From assembly GCA_027886185.1 (NCBI GenBank), contig WOAB01000593.1:273001-337000 (forward strand): a stretch of DNA of 64,000 bases, read 5' to 3'. Source of the DNA: Rheum nobile (Eukaryota; Streptophyta; Magnoliopsida; Caryophyllales; Polygonaceae). Positions 11,201-23,297 of the stretch are shown piece after piece. Position 1 is the first letter of the stretch, and each line of letters begins with the position of its first letter. Both the position numbers and the translations under genes were made by a program. A model generated the notes under the pieces. It was not told the DNA's origin, did not search any database, and was given only the letters and a program-made list of their open reading frames with translations.

Positions 11201-12423
11201 ACCTTGTCGAAGTAGCTTACAGCGGCCATCGCATTGATGAGCTTGTCGTTATCAGCGTCGTTACGACCCTTGAATTTGCATACGAACTGGCCCCCAGATG
11301 ACACCATCACAGTCCTTGAGCTAAAATCGATCACCGCCCCGTGACGCGTCAGCCAATCCATACCGAGAATAATGTCGTATGGAGCCATGGCTATACAGAT
11401 CAAATCTGCTTCGAACTTCTTACCCTGAATGGTAATCGGAAATTCTGACAGACGCTTGGTTCCAACCAAATGTTCACCATTGGGAAGATTGACTACGAAA
11501 GGCTCACAGGCCTCATTGCATACTAAGCCTAGCTTACTTACGCAACTTTCCGAAATGAAAGAATGGGTAGCACCCGAATCAAAAAGTATACAAACAGAAG
11601 TAGAATGGAGGTATAGAGTACCTTGAGCAGTAGGAGCATTTGGTCCATCAGCCTCACGCATCTCGTAGAGTCGTTGACCTTGACCTCCTGAAGCAGCTTG
11701 GGCTTTTCCATTGTTCTGTGTAGTTGTCTGCGTCAAAGGACTAGGAGCCTCCACTGGTCTGAATCTGGGTCGTTTGTTATGATTAACGGACCCTCGCTGT
11801 GACTCAACTCCTTTCTGCCTCCTCTGCGGACAAAATGTCTGCAAGTGCCCCACCTTTTCGCAACCAAAGCACGTCTTCCTTTCCTTCGGACACTCATTGC
11901 TCTTGTGCCCGGGTGTACCACAGTTGTAGCACTGGATCGGATTCTTGCCCTGACCCGAACGTTGCGTAGACCCTCCATGAGTCATCTCTGTTCTTGCCCG
12001 GCCAGATTTGGCAAAGTTTGACGGTGGCGCGGGTCGCTTGAATCCAGTTGCCTGAGGCTGGCTCTGTGCCGGTCTCTGGCGATTGCGCTTCTTAGCCGAC
12101 TCTTCCAGAGTCACCTCCAACTTATACGCTGCATCCACGTACTGCTCCAGAGTAGAGCATCCGTGACGCACCATCAGTGGCTTAATGTCCGGATTCATCC
12201 ACTCATGGAAATGCCAGATCTTTTGCTCATCACTGGACACTTCCGGCCCAGCGTACTGTGATAGGTGATTGAACTTGGCCACAAGCTCAGTCACTTTCAA
12301 TCCATCCGTCCTTGGTGAGAGAAACTCCTTATGCTTCTCTTCCCTCATAGCTCGGGAAAAGAATCGACCAGTCATCTTCTCCTTGAACATTTGGTTGGAA
12401 CCAAGCGTCTGTTTATCGATCAA
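8275..12423 (-). pseudogene. Outer chromovirus gag-pol (broken)
   Basis: Order on the minus strand: gag remnant with two CCHC knuckles (about 11975-11840), aspartic protease (FDSGATHSF, about 11590), reverse transcriptase with catalytic FIDDIL (about 10580), RNase H (YSDAS, about 10180), integrase zinc region and DDE core (about 9540-8990), and a chromodomain-like tail ending at 8275. This polyprotein packages, copies and integrates the element. Breaks: the first ~190 gag residues are absent compared with the inner copy; a 1-bp loss lies near 11217-11226; a 44-bp deletion lies near 10335; stops lie at 9802-9804, 9616-9618 and 9223-9225. Comparison with the inner element shows each break directly. 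Confidence 0.93.
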
Positions 12424-12658
12424 ATTCCAAGTACTTTATAACATTAATAACATTTCAATATGTACAACGTATAAAGTCAACGTAGAATAGACCAAACTTG
12501 GTAAACTTTAATTGATGAACTGAAACTGAGTTTGAAAGGGTTACATGGGAAAATTCTTCCAAGTGACAAGGCAAAATTGCTTGGAGAATACAATGCTATC
12601 CAAACGAAACAACCGAAATACTAGAAAAGAAAAATGCTAAACTTAACACCGGCCCCCA
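12424..12658 (-). other. Spacer between pre-gag ORF and gag remnant
   Basis: Non-coding, AT-rich. In the outer element it joins the end of the pre-gag ORF to a gag that lacks its N-terminus. The inner element lacks this spacer altogether, so its original length is unknown. Confidence 0.6.
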
Positions 12659-13032
12659 TCATGGTGCCTCGAAAAGACTCCTATAATAGGAAGCCCTCAT
12701 GCACTGTTTCTTCGCACAGGGTCTATCATCGGGGTCTGGTGTCAGACTTCTTGACCTACTCGGCCCTGGAGCACACGGCTCATCCCTCGGCCTCGGTGCC
12801 CTCAGCCTTTCTCTAGGCGCGGGAACACTTGGTCTAGCCCCATCAGATCCCGGTGGGTAGCAAAACTCCTCCAGAAATCTTGGTTGGAAGTCTGCCCTGT
12901 TCACCTCGTACAAAAGGTCAAGTAGCAATCTTGCTTGGCGGATATACTCCTGGAGTTCGCGGACAATCATTCGAGAGAGACCGACCTCAACCTCGTATGT
13001 CCTCTCCTCCATGTCGTCTAGGGCGTTCGACC
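12659..13032 (-). pseudogene. Pre-gag ORF of the outer chromovirus, C-terminal part
   Basis: This is the continuation of the ORF at 23298-24105, separated from it by the inner chromovirus. Once the insertion and one copy of the CGACC duplication are discounted, the two parts share one reading frame of about 393 codons. The C-terminal part is Arg/Pro-rich and ends in TGA at 12659-12661. I recognise no domain. See the N-terminal entry for composition and context. Confidence 0.8.
13028..13032. repeat. Target-site duplication CGACC of the inner chromovirus
   Basis: Perfect match to 23293-23297, on the far side of the inner element. It lies inside the pre-gag ORF of the outer element. Confidence 0.95.
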
Positions 13033-15410
13033 TGTAACACCCCCAAATATATAACCTTGAAAGTATTACCGCCAGTGACCTCAGATTCCACATTCGAAGC
13101 TACCCAAGGCTTAACCAATTTATACAATATATAAAACACACTGATAATATGAAATATCATAATCTTTATTGAAACCAAAGTCTCGGAATTACATCCGTAA
13201 ATCCCAAATACAACAGAAATACAAAATACGTTTAATACAACGGAAGTCTTTTAAATAAATAACATAAGGTTTTGATCGAAGCGATCATTCGCCTAGGATC
13301 TTCAACCTGGATAAAACTCTTAAAAATTTCACCTGCCTTCATAGTCGGATTCTAGCCTTCACGGAACGGTAGTTTACCTGATGTGCCGTATGAGACGGAT
13401 GATACCAGCCAACCATGCAAGGGAAAAAATAACCGGTTGGTTAGTCTAATGAAAGACTATGCAAGGGTAAAACAGAAAGGTTCTAAGGTAGTCGTATTAG
13501 GTTAGACCCATCGCTTCTCGATGAAAGCCGACGACGATAATAAACCTCAATACTTCTACAAGAATGATTCAAAGTAGAATGATCAAGAGAACACTCCTAA
13601 GGATCGAGTCTAAAGGAAACATATGAAGATAAGACTCCAAGAGATTGAGTCTTATCGGAAAGTATGACAAGTGTTCGGGAACATTAAAGTTTCACACAAG
13701 CGTTTAAAAAGACTTGCCCATTTGGGTCCATGACCAACCTCACCGCGTAATGCGAATTCAGATTTGGAAGGAGGACTTACTTTAGTCGAAGTCCAGACGA
13801 GTTTCCAAGTTGTACTTCTCGCCCAAGGTTCATTAATTATGTGCATAGCGGCACTTATCTTTATTTAGTGACAAAGCGTACATTCACGTTATAAGCTTTT
13901 ATATATCATCTCATCGCGAGAGATATTGAAGGGAATAAATCCCGAGAATCGGCACCAACTGTGTGCACCTACCCTGAGTAAGGGCAAGGTCATGACCAGA
14001 GAGTACTAGGGAAAAATCATCCTAGCACCAGTTATAAAGAAACAACTAGACCTCGCAAGGTACAAAGCGTTCCTACGAATACTCGTTCTAACTAAACATT
14101 TAAAACCACATAATAATCCACATCAATGCCATCATGGCAACAATATATATATATCTATAATAGCGTTGTTTCTAGCAGTATATACAACCTATTATAATAT
14201 CTCTTTTAATCGTATCCAATACTTTTATCAAAACTGTTTCCAACGAAAACAATATTCATCCCATTTAATTAACAATTAAAACAATTGATAATTAATAGAA
14301 ATATGGAATGATAAGCAAGAGAGAACCGCCACTTGCCTTAGATTAGACGAACGATTGACGAAGACGGGTTTCTGGGTCCGGAACGGGAACAGAACTCGGA
14401 TTACAGATTCCTATGGAACGACCCATAACGAAATCCTAGGTTAGATTCGACATTTAAAATGATACGAATCGAAGAAGGAACGAACCAAATCGAAGGAACG
14501 AAGGCCCCGACCGAGACCGATAAGCCCAAAGCCACGATCGCGATTGCCTAGGCAATCCGCGATCGCGGTGGGCACTGCCGCGGTCGCGATTGCCCAGGCA
14601 ATCCGCGATTGCGGTGGGCACTGCCGCGGTCGCGGTCGTCGAGGATGAGTGTCCGCGAGCACAGATGACAGTTGCCTCCAATGCAGTCGCCTATGTCATG
14701 GCCGCGGTCGAGGTAGTTCATGTCCGCGATCGCGGACATGAACTCCGACGACTCGAAAGGGAGAAATCTCACCGGGGGCGACGCGACGGGGCTCGACTCC
14801 TGGGCACCTTGCACCTTCAATGCACCACCTTGAGAGCACTACCACCTCCAACAAGAGCTCCGACGATAGCTTGAAGATTTCCGGCGAGAGCTTCGACCTC
14901 CGGCGGGCACGAAAATGAGAGAGAATCTGAGAGGGAGAGAGTGATTTCGGTGTGCCCTTCAACCCTCAATCCGACCCCCTTTTATAGACAAAAGGAAGGA
15001 GCTCTCCCTGCCCAGATCAACGACCAGCCAGATGATCGACGACGGCGCGAACGGCGAGGCTCTGACGACGAAGCGAAGCTTGCGTGTTCGAGTTTTCCAC
15101 GATCACGGTGACGTCACCGCAATCGCGGCAAAACCCACCTGCCAGCTATAATGATTACCCTTTTTCCGCGTCTATTTGCCTGGGAAAAAAGGTATGGGCA
15201 TGGGTTTAAACCCCGGGTTAACTATATTCGTACCCGAACGAGTATTCTAAGACCCGAAAATACGTCGAATGTATTTTATTCCACTCAGGAAAATATTACA
15301 GAGCTCAAACATGATACAAAATTTCTGAACTTCTCTGAAAATGATCCGACTACAGTACGAGGGTTGGTAAAATTACCCAAATACCCTTACTAAAAATGAG
15401 GGGTATTACA
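13033..15410 (-). repeat. 3' LTR of the inner chromovirus
   Basis: 2,378 bp. TATA box at about 14979-14987 (minus CTATAAAAGG). The upstream palindrome cluster is decayed compared with its partner LTR: CpG sites became CA/TG at 15094-15125, and a second palindrome was lost through a 23-bp deletion between two TTTCCGCG repeats. The 28-bp leader palindrome at 14716-14743 is perfect. Confidence 0.93.
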
Positions 15411-15444
15411 TCACTTCCCCCTTAAAAAGGTTTCGACCCCGAAA

Positions 15445-18400
15445 CTAGGCCGAAAACAGCTCGGGAAAGCGACTAAGCATATCCTCCTCAGTCTCCCAGG
15501 TTTCCCAAGTAACCTCTTCAGATCCAGCCTTGGACCAAAGAATCCGTACTAATGGTACTACCTTGTTCCACAATTGCTTCTCGCGACGCTCGAGATTACG
15601 CACATGTATCTCTTCGTAGGTACCATTTGCTTGAATCTCGATGTCATCATAGCTCAGCACATGAGACGCATCTGGTACATACTTTCTCAACAAGGACACG
15701 TGGAACACGTTATGCACCGGATGTGTGGATGGCGGCAATGCCAAACGATACGCTAGAGACCCCACCCTATCAAGGATCTCAAACAGTCCCACGTAGCGAG
15801 GGTTAAGCTTTCCACGCTTGCCGAACCTGAACACACCCTTGGATGGCAACACCCTGACAAACACCTTGCCACCAACCTCAAATTCGACATTCTTGCGCTT
15901 CAGATCTGCGTAGGACTTCTGTCGACTCTGAGCTGTCAACATCCTCTGTCTGATCAACGCAATGTCTGAGGCAGTCCTTTCGACTAGCTCCAGTCCGAGC
16001 AGAACCTTGTCGGTATTCTCATCCCAACAAATCGGAGATCTGCACCTTCGACCATACAAAGCCTCGAATGGAGCCATCTTGATGGTAGCATGCCAACTGT
16101 TGTTGTACATGAACTCAATCAGACTTAGGCTGTTCTCCCAGCTAGTCGGACGGTCAAGTACGCAAGTTCTCAGCATATCTTCCAAGGTCTGGATGATCCT
16201 CTCAGACTGTCCATCCGTCTGAGGATGAAACGCAGTACTGAACCTCAACTCGGTTCCCATGGCCTTGTGGAGTTCCTTCCAGAATCTCGACATGAATCGA
16301 CCATCATGATCCGATACAGTGGTCTTTGGAGTACCATGCAAACGGACAATTTCGTGTAGGAACACTTTTGATAGCTTCTGGGTTCCCCATGTTGACTTGA
16401 TAGCCACAAAGTGAGCACTCTTCGTGAGCCTGTCAATGATTACCCATATAGCATCCTTTTGAGTCTGAGTCTTAGGCAACCCTGTGAAGAAATCCATAGC
16501 GATATCCTCCCATTTCCATTCTGGCACTGGAAGAGGTAGCAATTCACCACCTGGTCTACGGTGTTCTATCTTGACTTTCTGACAAGTCAAGCATTTCGCC
16601 ACAAACTCCGCTACATCCCACTTCATGTTGGGCCACCAGAACTTCTTCCTGAGGTCCTTGTACATCTTGCTAGAGCCTGGATGTACAGAATAAGCTGACG
16701 AATGGGCCTCCTTCATCACCAACTGGCGAAGACCATCTACGTCAGGCATACAAATCCGGTCCTGAAACCAGAGTGATCCATCGTCCTGAATCACGAATTC
16801 AGGAGATTTCCTGTCCATCACTTCACTGCTTAGTTTTACCAAGACCACGTCGTCAACCTGCCTTTCCCTGATTTGATCAAGTAGTGTAGCTTGAATCTCA
16901 AGCATACTCAGGTATCCACGACGCTGATCGTACAAGACTTCAATCTCGCACAACCCTTGGTCCAACTTGGTCTGAGCAGTGAGTAGAGCCACTACAGTCT
17001 CGTGCGGTGTCTTCCGGCTCAATGCATCGGCTACTACATTAGCCTTGCCCGGATGATACAACAACTCGATGTCGTAGTCTTTGAGTAGCTCTAACCCGCG
17101 GCGTTGTCTCATATTCAGCTCCTTTTGAGTGAACACGTACTTGAGACTCTTATGATCGGTGAAGACTTGGCACCTCACACCATAGAGATAGTGTCTCCAA
17201 ATCTTCAACACAAATACTACAGCTGCTAACTCCAGATCATGCGTCGGATAGTTTGCCTCATAGGTTTTCAATTGTCGAGATGCGTATGCAATAACTTTTC
17301 CTTTCTGCATCAGTACGCACCCTAACCCATTCTTTGAAGCATCACTATAGACCACATAACCATCATTCCCTTCCGGTAGCGCCAAAACCGGTGCAGAGGT
17401 CAGACACTGCTTCAATTTTTGAAAACTGGCGTCGCACTTGTCATCCCAGACAAACTTCTTGTGGACCTTGCGGAGTTAACCGGTCATAGGTAGAGCGATC
17501 TTAGAAAATCCCTCCATGAACCGTCTGTAATATCTAGCGAGTCCTAAGAAACTGTGCACCTCCTTCACATTCTGAGGCCGCTTCCAGTCGGCTACCGCTT
17601 CAATCTTCTGGGGATCCACCATAACTCCATTCTCATTGATCACATGGCCTAAGAAAGCCACTTCTTTGATCCAGAAGTCACACTTAGACAACTTTGCGTA
17701 AAGCTGATTCTGTCTAAGGGTTGACCAAGTGATTCGAAGATGTTCCTCGTGAGCTTCCTTGCTCGGGGAATAGATCAAAATATCGTCGATGAAGACCACC
17801 ACGAACTTGTCCAAATATTGGTGGAAACATCGATGCATCAGATCCATGAAAACTGTTGGAGCATTAGTAAGTCCAAATGGCATGACTACGAACTCGTAGT
17901 GGCCATACCTCATCCGGAAAGCAGTCCTCAGAATATCTTCCTCACGAATCCTGAGCTGATGGTAACCAGATCTCAGATCGATCTTGGAAAAGACTTTTGC
18001 TCCTTGCAATTGATCCAACAGATCATCAATCCTTGGCAACGGATACTTGTTCTTGATCGTGACTTTATTCAACTCTCGATAGTCGATACAAAGTCGGAAT
18101 GATCCATCCTTCTTCTTGACGAACAAAACAGGAGCGCCCCAAGGTGATGCACTCGGTCTTATATAACCTTTGTCAAGAAGGTCCTCGAGTTGCTTCTTCA
18201 ACTCTTGCATCTCTGCTGGAGCCATCCGGTACGGTGCCTTGGAGATTGGCGCGGTACCAGGCTCGAGATCGATTGTAAACTCCACGTCACGACTCGGGGG
18301 TAAACCAGGAATCTCCTCCGGAAAGACATCCGGGAACTCACAAATGACCGGAATATCTAGAATTGAAGGTTCATCTTTCTTGGGCTCGTCCAGGTAGCAC

Positions 18401-20164
18401 AGGTACCCGACACATCCTTGTCGAAATAGCTTAAACTCAGCCATCGCATTGATGAGCTTGCCGTTATCAGCGTCATTGCGACCCTTGAACTTGCATACAA
18501 ACGGCCCCCCAGATGACACCGTCACAGTCCTAGAGATGAAATCGATCACCGCCCCATGAAGTATCAACTAATCCATACCGAGAATAATGTCGTATGGAGC
18601 CATATCTAAACAGATCAAATCTGCTTCAAACTTCTTACCCTGGATGGTAATCGGAAATTCTGACAGACGCTTGGTTCCAACCAATTGTTCACCATTGGGA
18701 AGATTGACTACGAAAGGCTCACAAGCTTCATTGCATACTAAGCCTAGCTTACTGACATAACTCTCCGAAACAAAAGAATGGGTAGCACCCGAATCAAACA
18801 ATATACACACAGGAGTAGAATGAAGGTATAGAGTACCTTGAGCAATTGGAGCAATGGGTCCATCAGCCTCACGCATCTCGTAGAGTCGCTGACCTTGGCC
18901 TCCAGAAACAGTTGGGGCTTTCCCTTTGTTCTACGCAGTTGTCTGTGTCGAAGGACTAGGAGCCTCCACTAGTCTGAACCTGGGTCGGTTGTTCTGACTA
19001 ACGGACCCTTGATGTGACTCAGCTCCTTTCTGCCTCCTTTGCAGACAGAATGACTGCAAGTGCCCCACCTTCCCGCAACCAAAGCACGTCTTCCTTTCCT
19101 TCGGACACTCATTACTCTTGTGCCCGGGTGTGCCACAGTTGTAGCACTGGATCAGATTCTTGCCTTGACACGAACGCTGCGTAGACCCTCCATGAGTCAT
19201 TTCTGTTCTCGCTCGGCCAAATTTGGCAAAATTAGACGGTGGCGCGGGTCGCTTGAACCCACTCGCCTGAGGTTGGCTCTGCACTGGCCTTTGGCGATTA
19301 CGCTTCTTCGCTGACTCCTCCAGAGTCACCTCCAATTTGTAGGCAGCGTCCACATACTGCTCCAGAGTAGAGCATCCGTGGCGCACCATCAGCGGCTTAA
19401 TATCTGGGTTCATCCACTCATGGAAATGCCAGATCTTCTGTTCCTCACTGGACACCTCCGACCCAGCATACTACAGCAGGTGATTGAACTTGGCTGCAAG
19501 CTCAGTCACTTTCAATCCATCCGTCCTTGGATAGAGAAACTCCTTATGCTTCTCTTCCCTCATAGCTCGGGAAAAGAATCGATCAGTCATCTTTGCTTTG
19601 AACATTCCCCAGTTCAATCCAGGGTGATCAGCTAGACCGGTGCTTTCCCACCACTCGCTAGCCACCTCCTTCAGTTGAAGGGAAGCAATGTGCACCTTCT
19701 CAGCTTCTGTGCACTCGACGTTTCGGAACAGTCGTTCCATGTGCGAGAACCAATATGCTACTCTGACTGGCTCTCCCCTTCCATCATAACTGTCAGGCCT
19801 CATAGAGCTTATGGCCTTTAGCGCTCTGCCATAATTGCCTCTATTCTTGACAGCTTCCTCATGAGGTACATGGATAGCTGGCTCCTCGAATCTCGGAACC
19901 ATAGGAGGAATTGGCACACCTTGTGCCTGAGGCGCGATTGGTCGCACAATATCGGTGACTGCTTGCATCACAATCCCCCGAATAGCCTCAATTTCAGCAG
20001 CGTCAAAAATCACTGGAGCGTTGACCGAAACTTGGTCACTGCCTACCGGATTGTTGTGAGAAACAGACTCATTCTCATCCAATGGGTTCGCGGCATTCCT
20101 TACATTTGGTCTGGGGTCATTGCTTGGCCCAGCACCAACACGAATGGTATTCCTTGTGTTTACC
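15445..20164 (-). pseudogene. Inner chromovirus gag-pol (single frame, four stops)
   Basis: ATG at 20164 opens gag (MVNTRNT). Capsid region runs to about 19500, two CCHC knuckles (CYNCGTPGHKSNEC and CFGCGKVGHLQSFC) lie near 19145-19040, and protease FDSGATHSF near 18790. Reverse transcriptase is about 18330-17530 with FIDDIL near 17785; RNase H starts near 17380 (YSDAS). The integrase zinc region is at 16720-16570 with its catalytic core after it; the chromodomain-like tail (VTWETWETEEDML) ends at 15445. All segments share one frame, so gag and pol form one polyprotein. Stops: 19471-19473, 18931-18933, 18568-18570 and 17476-17478. The first two are CAG-to-TAG and the third TGG-to-TAG relative to the outer copy. 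No frameshift was seen. Confidence 0.94.
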
Positions 20165-20183
20165 ATCTGTTTACCGATGGTAA
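20157..20183. repeat. Palindromic deletion junction
   Basis: TTTACCAT and ATGGTAAA face each other around a 10-nt centre that repeats GTTTACC. The junction joins the truncated pre-gag ORF directly to the gag start and looks like a templated, fold-back repair scar. Confidence 0.65.
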
Positions 20184-20195
20184 ACACAATGGTGA

Positions 20196-20645
20196 ATACT
20201 CCCGCTCAAGTGGTGACGTCGGACTCGGGTAGATGTATTCCATCCCCGAATCCTCACAGGCCTCCAGCAAAAGCTCCAAACCATCGGACTCGTAGTTCTG
20301 CCCCTCGAGGTCCTCCTTAGGGTCCTCCTCCTTCGGATCCTCTTCCGGGTCCTCCTCTGGATCCTCCCCAATTTCGAAGTCGTCGTCATAGTACCCTCCA
20401 AGGTACTGTGCCGACTCCTCCTCTTCCTCTGTGTCTTACCTTGGGTCCGTTTCAGGCTCCTCCTCGGGAACCTCGGCCCTAACAGACACCAACTCCTCGA
20501 GTACGGTCTTCACCTCATCGGGTGTACTACTGGGCTCCCCGACCTCAAAGCACGGCGGGGGAACCGAGAACTCAAGCCTAACTAGAGATGGCAGGGCCAC
20601 CACGGCTTCTTTCGGGTTCCTCTGGTGAGAGATGAATGCGCCCAT
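20196..20645 (-). pseudogene. Pre-gag ORF remnant of the inner chromovirus
   Basis: Opens with MGAFISHQRNPKEA, as in the outer element, and continues through the acidic repeat (EDPEED-type units). It has a TAA at 20436-20438 and then runs into the gag start at about 20190. The C-terminal ~200 codons and the spacer seen in the outer element are missing. Confidence 0.85.
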
Positions 20646-20907
20646 AATCTGCGGGGCGACGAGAAAAGGATTAGTCTTTCTAAATATAGAAGCGAACTTA
20701 CTATATCAGACTGGAAAGAAGGCACGACTAGAATGGCAGAGATTCAAAACAACACATTTTCTAGTCAAGTATGATTTTATTTGGAAATTCAAAAAAATTT
20801 CGAATGAGAAAAAAAAATTCTTAGTTCAAAACGAGTAGATGGTTTATAAAATTTTCGTTTTTAATTAAAGCGTTTTAAAACCCAACCTGTTTTTTTTAAA
20901 AAAATTC

Positions 20908-20920
20908 GGCACTGATACCA
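20908..20920 (-). other. Primer binding site, inner chromovirus
   Basis: Minus strand TGGTATCAGTGCC, four bases after the 5' LTR end at 20925. It matches the plant initiator tRNA-Met 3' end except for one base. Confidence 0.9.
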
Positions 20921-22421
20921 AATCTGTAACACTCCCAAATATATAACCTTGAAAGTATTACCGCCAGTGATCTCAGATTCCACATCCGAAGCCACCCAAG
21001 GCTTAACCAATTTATACAATATATAAAACACACTGATAATATGAAATATCATAATCTTTATTGAAACCAAAGTCTCGGAATTACATCCGTAAATCCCAAA
21101 TACAACAGAAATATAGAATACGTTTAATACAGCAGAAGTCTTTTAAATAAATAACATAAGGTTTTGATCGAAGCGATCATTCGCCTAGGATCTTCAACCG
21201 GGATAAAACTCTTAAAAATTTCATCTGCCTTCATAGTCGGATTCTAGCCTTCACGGAACGGTAGTTTACCTGATGTGCCGTATGAGACGGATGGCACCAG
21301 CCAACCATACAAGGGAAAAAATAACCGGTTGGTTAGTCTAATGAAAGACTATGCAATGGTAAAACAGAAAGGTTCTAAGGTAGTCGTATTAGGTTAGACC
21401 CATCGCTTCTCGAATGAAAGCCGCCGACGATAGTAAACCTCAATACTTCTACATGAATGATTCAAAGTAGAATGATCAAGAGAAGACTCCTAAGGATCGA
21501 GTCTAAAGGAAACATATGAAGATAAGACTCCAAGAGATTGAGTCTTATCGGAAAGTATGACAAGTGTTCGGGAACATTAAAGTTTCACACAAGCGTTTAA
21601 AAAGACTTGCCCATTTGGGTCCACGACCAACCTCACCGCATAATGCGAATTCAGATTTGGAAGGAGGACTTACTTTAGTCGAAGTCCAGACGAGTTTCCA
21701 AGTTGTACTTCTCGCCCAAGGTTCATTAATTATGTGCATAGCGGCACTTATCTTATTTTAGTGACAAAGCGTACATTCACATTATAAGCTTTTATATATC
21801 ATCTCATCGCGAGAGATATTGAAGGGAATAAATCCCGAAAATCGGCACCAGCTGTGTGCACCTACCCTGAGTAAGGGCAAGGTCATGATCAGAGAGTACT
21901 AGGGAAAAATCATCCTAGCACCAGTTATAAAGAAACAACTAGACCTCGCAAGGTACATAGCGTTCCTACGAATACTCATTCTAACTAAACAGTTAAAACC
22001 ACATAATAATCCACATCAATGCCATCATGGCAATAATATATATATCTATAATAGCGTTGTTTCTAGCAGTATATACAACCTATTATAATATCTCTTTTAA
22101 TCGTATCCAATACGTTTATCAAAACTGTTCCCAACGAAAACAATATTCATCCCATTTAATTAACAATTAAAACAATTGATAATTAATAGAAATATGGAAT
22201 GATAAGCAAGAGAGAACCGCCACTTGCCTTAGATTAGACGAACGATTGGCGAAGACGGGTTTCTGGGTCCAGAACGGGAACAGAACTCGGATTACAGATT
22301 CCTACGAAACGACCCATAACGAAACCCTAGGTTAGATTCAACATTTAAAATGATACGAATCGAAGAAGGAACGAACCAAATCGAAGGAACGAAGGCCCCG
22401 ACCGAGACCGACAAGCCCAAA

Positions 22422-22588
22422 GCCACGATCGCGATTGCCTAGGCAATCCGCGATCGCGGTGGTCACTGCCGTGGTCGCGGTCATTGAGGACGAGTGTCCG
22501 CGAGCACAGATGACAGTGGCCCCCAACGCGGTCGCCTATGTCACGGCCACGGTCGCGGTAGTTCATGTCCGCGATCGCGGACATGAAC
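22422..22588 (-). repeat. Leader palindrome cluster
   Basis: Downstream of the TATA box: an inverted repeat of about 40 bp centred on GGCAATC/GATTGCC with CGCGATCGCG arms (22422-22463), a decayed CCGTGGTCGCGG, and a perfect 28-bp palindrome (22561-22588) centred on CGCGATCGCG. The 28-bp block is kept in all four LTRs (7407-7434, 14716-14743, 22561-22588, 25984-26011). It would lie in the transcribed leader and could fold as RNA. Confidence 0.85.
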
Positions 22589-22835
22589 TCCGACGACTCG
22601 AAAGGGAGAAATCTCACCGGGGGCGACGCGACGGGGCTCGATTCGGATGGGGATCGACTCCTGGGCACCTTGCACCTCCAATGCACCACCTTGAGAGCAC
22701 CACCACCTCCAATAAGAGCTCCGGCGACAGCTTGAAGATTTCCGGCGAGAGCTTCGACCTCTGACGAGCACGAAAATGAGAGAGAATCTGAGAGGGAGAG
22801 AGTGATTTTGGTGTGCCCTTCAACCCTCAATCCGA

Positions 22836-23042
22836 CCCCCTTTTATAGCCAAAGGAAGGAGCTCTCCCTGCCCAGATCAACGACCAACCAGAAGATCGAC
22901 GGCGACGCGAACGACGAGGCTCTGAGGACAAAGCGAAGCTTGCGTGTTTGAGTTTTCCGCGATCGCGGTGACGTCACCGCGATCGCGGCAAAACCCACCT
23001 GCCAGCTATAATGATTACCCTTTTTCCGCGATCGCGGAAAAA
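22836..23042 (-). promoter_or_regulatory. LTR promoter with palindrome array and TGACGTCA core
   Basis: On the minus strand a perfect 22-bp palindrome (23021-23042, CCGCGATCGCGG between A/T runs) and a perfect 32-bp palindrome (22957-22988) precede the TATA box at 22839-22848 by about 110-200 bp. The 32-mer is two CCGCGATCGCGG arms around TGACGTCA, the canonical site of bZIP factors of the TGA/CREB type. Position relative to TATA is enhancer-like. Regulatory function is inferred. Confidence 0.65.
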
Positions 23043-23297
23043 GCCTTTCCGCGTCTATTTGCCCGGGAAAAAGGTATGGGCATGGGTTTAAACCCCAGGT
23101 TAAATATATTCGTACCCGAACGAGTATTCTAAGACTCGAAAATACGTCGAATGTATTTTATTCCACTCAGGAAAATATTACAGAGCTCAAACATGATACA
23201 GAATTTCCGAACTTCTCTGAAAATGATCCGACTACAGTACGAGGGTTGGTAAAATTACCCAAATACCCTTACTAAAAATGAGGGGTATTACACGACC

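Larger units (their letters stand above)
13033..23292 (-). mobile_element. Inner Tekay/Del-like chromovirus nested in the outer one
   Basis: 10,260 bp bounded by CGACC on both sides. LTRs are 13033-15410 (3') and 20925-23292 (5'). The primer site is 20908-20920 (minus TGGTATCAGTGCC, one change from the usual iMet site). The polypurine tract is minus AAGGGGGAAGTGA directly before 15410. It inserted in the same orientation as, and into, its close relative. Gag-pol is one frame interrupted only by four stops; the pre-gag ORF is truncated. Its LTRs share markers ('taaggttttgatcgaagcgatcattcgc', 'gtatgggcatgggtttaaacc') not found in the outer pair. Confidence 0.96.
20925..23292 (-). repeat. 5' LTR of the inner chromovirus
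   Basis: 2,368 bp. This is the best preserved LTR of the family: TATA box CTATAAAAGG (22839-22848), perfect palindromes upstream (22957-22988 and 23021-23042) and a leader cluster at 22422-22588. The first base after GTAACAC is T instead of C (20933 region), a private change. Confidence 0.93.

Noticed and set aside
12659..13093. Stand-alone small gene starting inside the LTR at 13093
   Set aside because: Its first codons are LTR sequence of the inner element; the real frame continues into 23298-24105.
5786..15410. Pairing LTRs 5786-8169 and 13033-15410 as one element
   Set aside because: They flank gag-pol neatly, but diagnostic LTR variants pair the first with 24376-26706 and the second with 20925-23292, and only the second pairing gives the perfect CGACC duplication.
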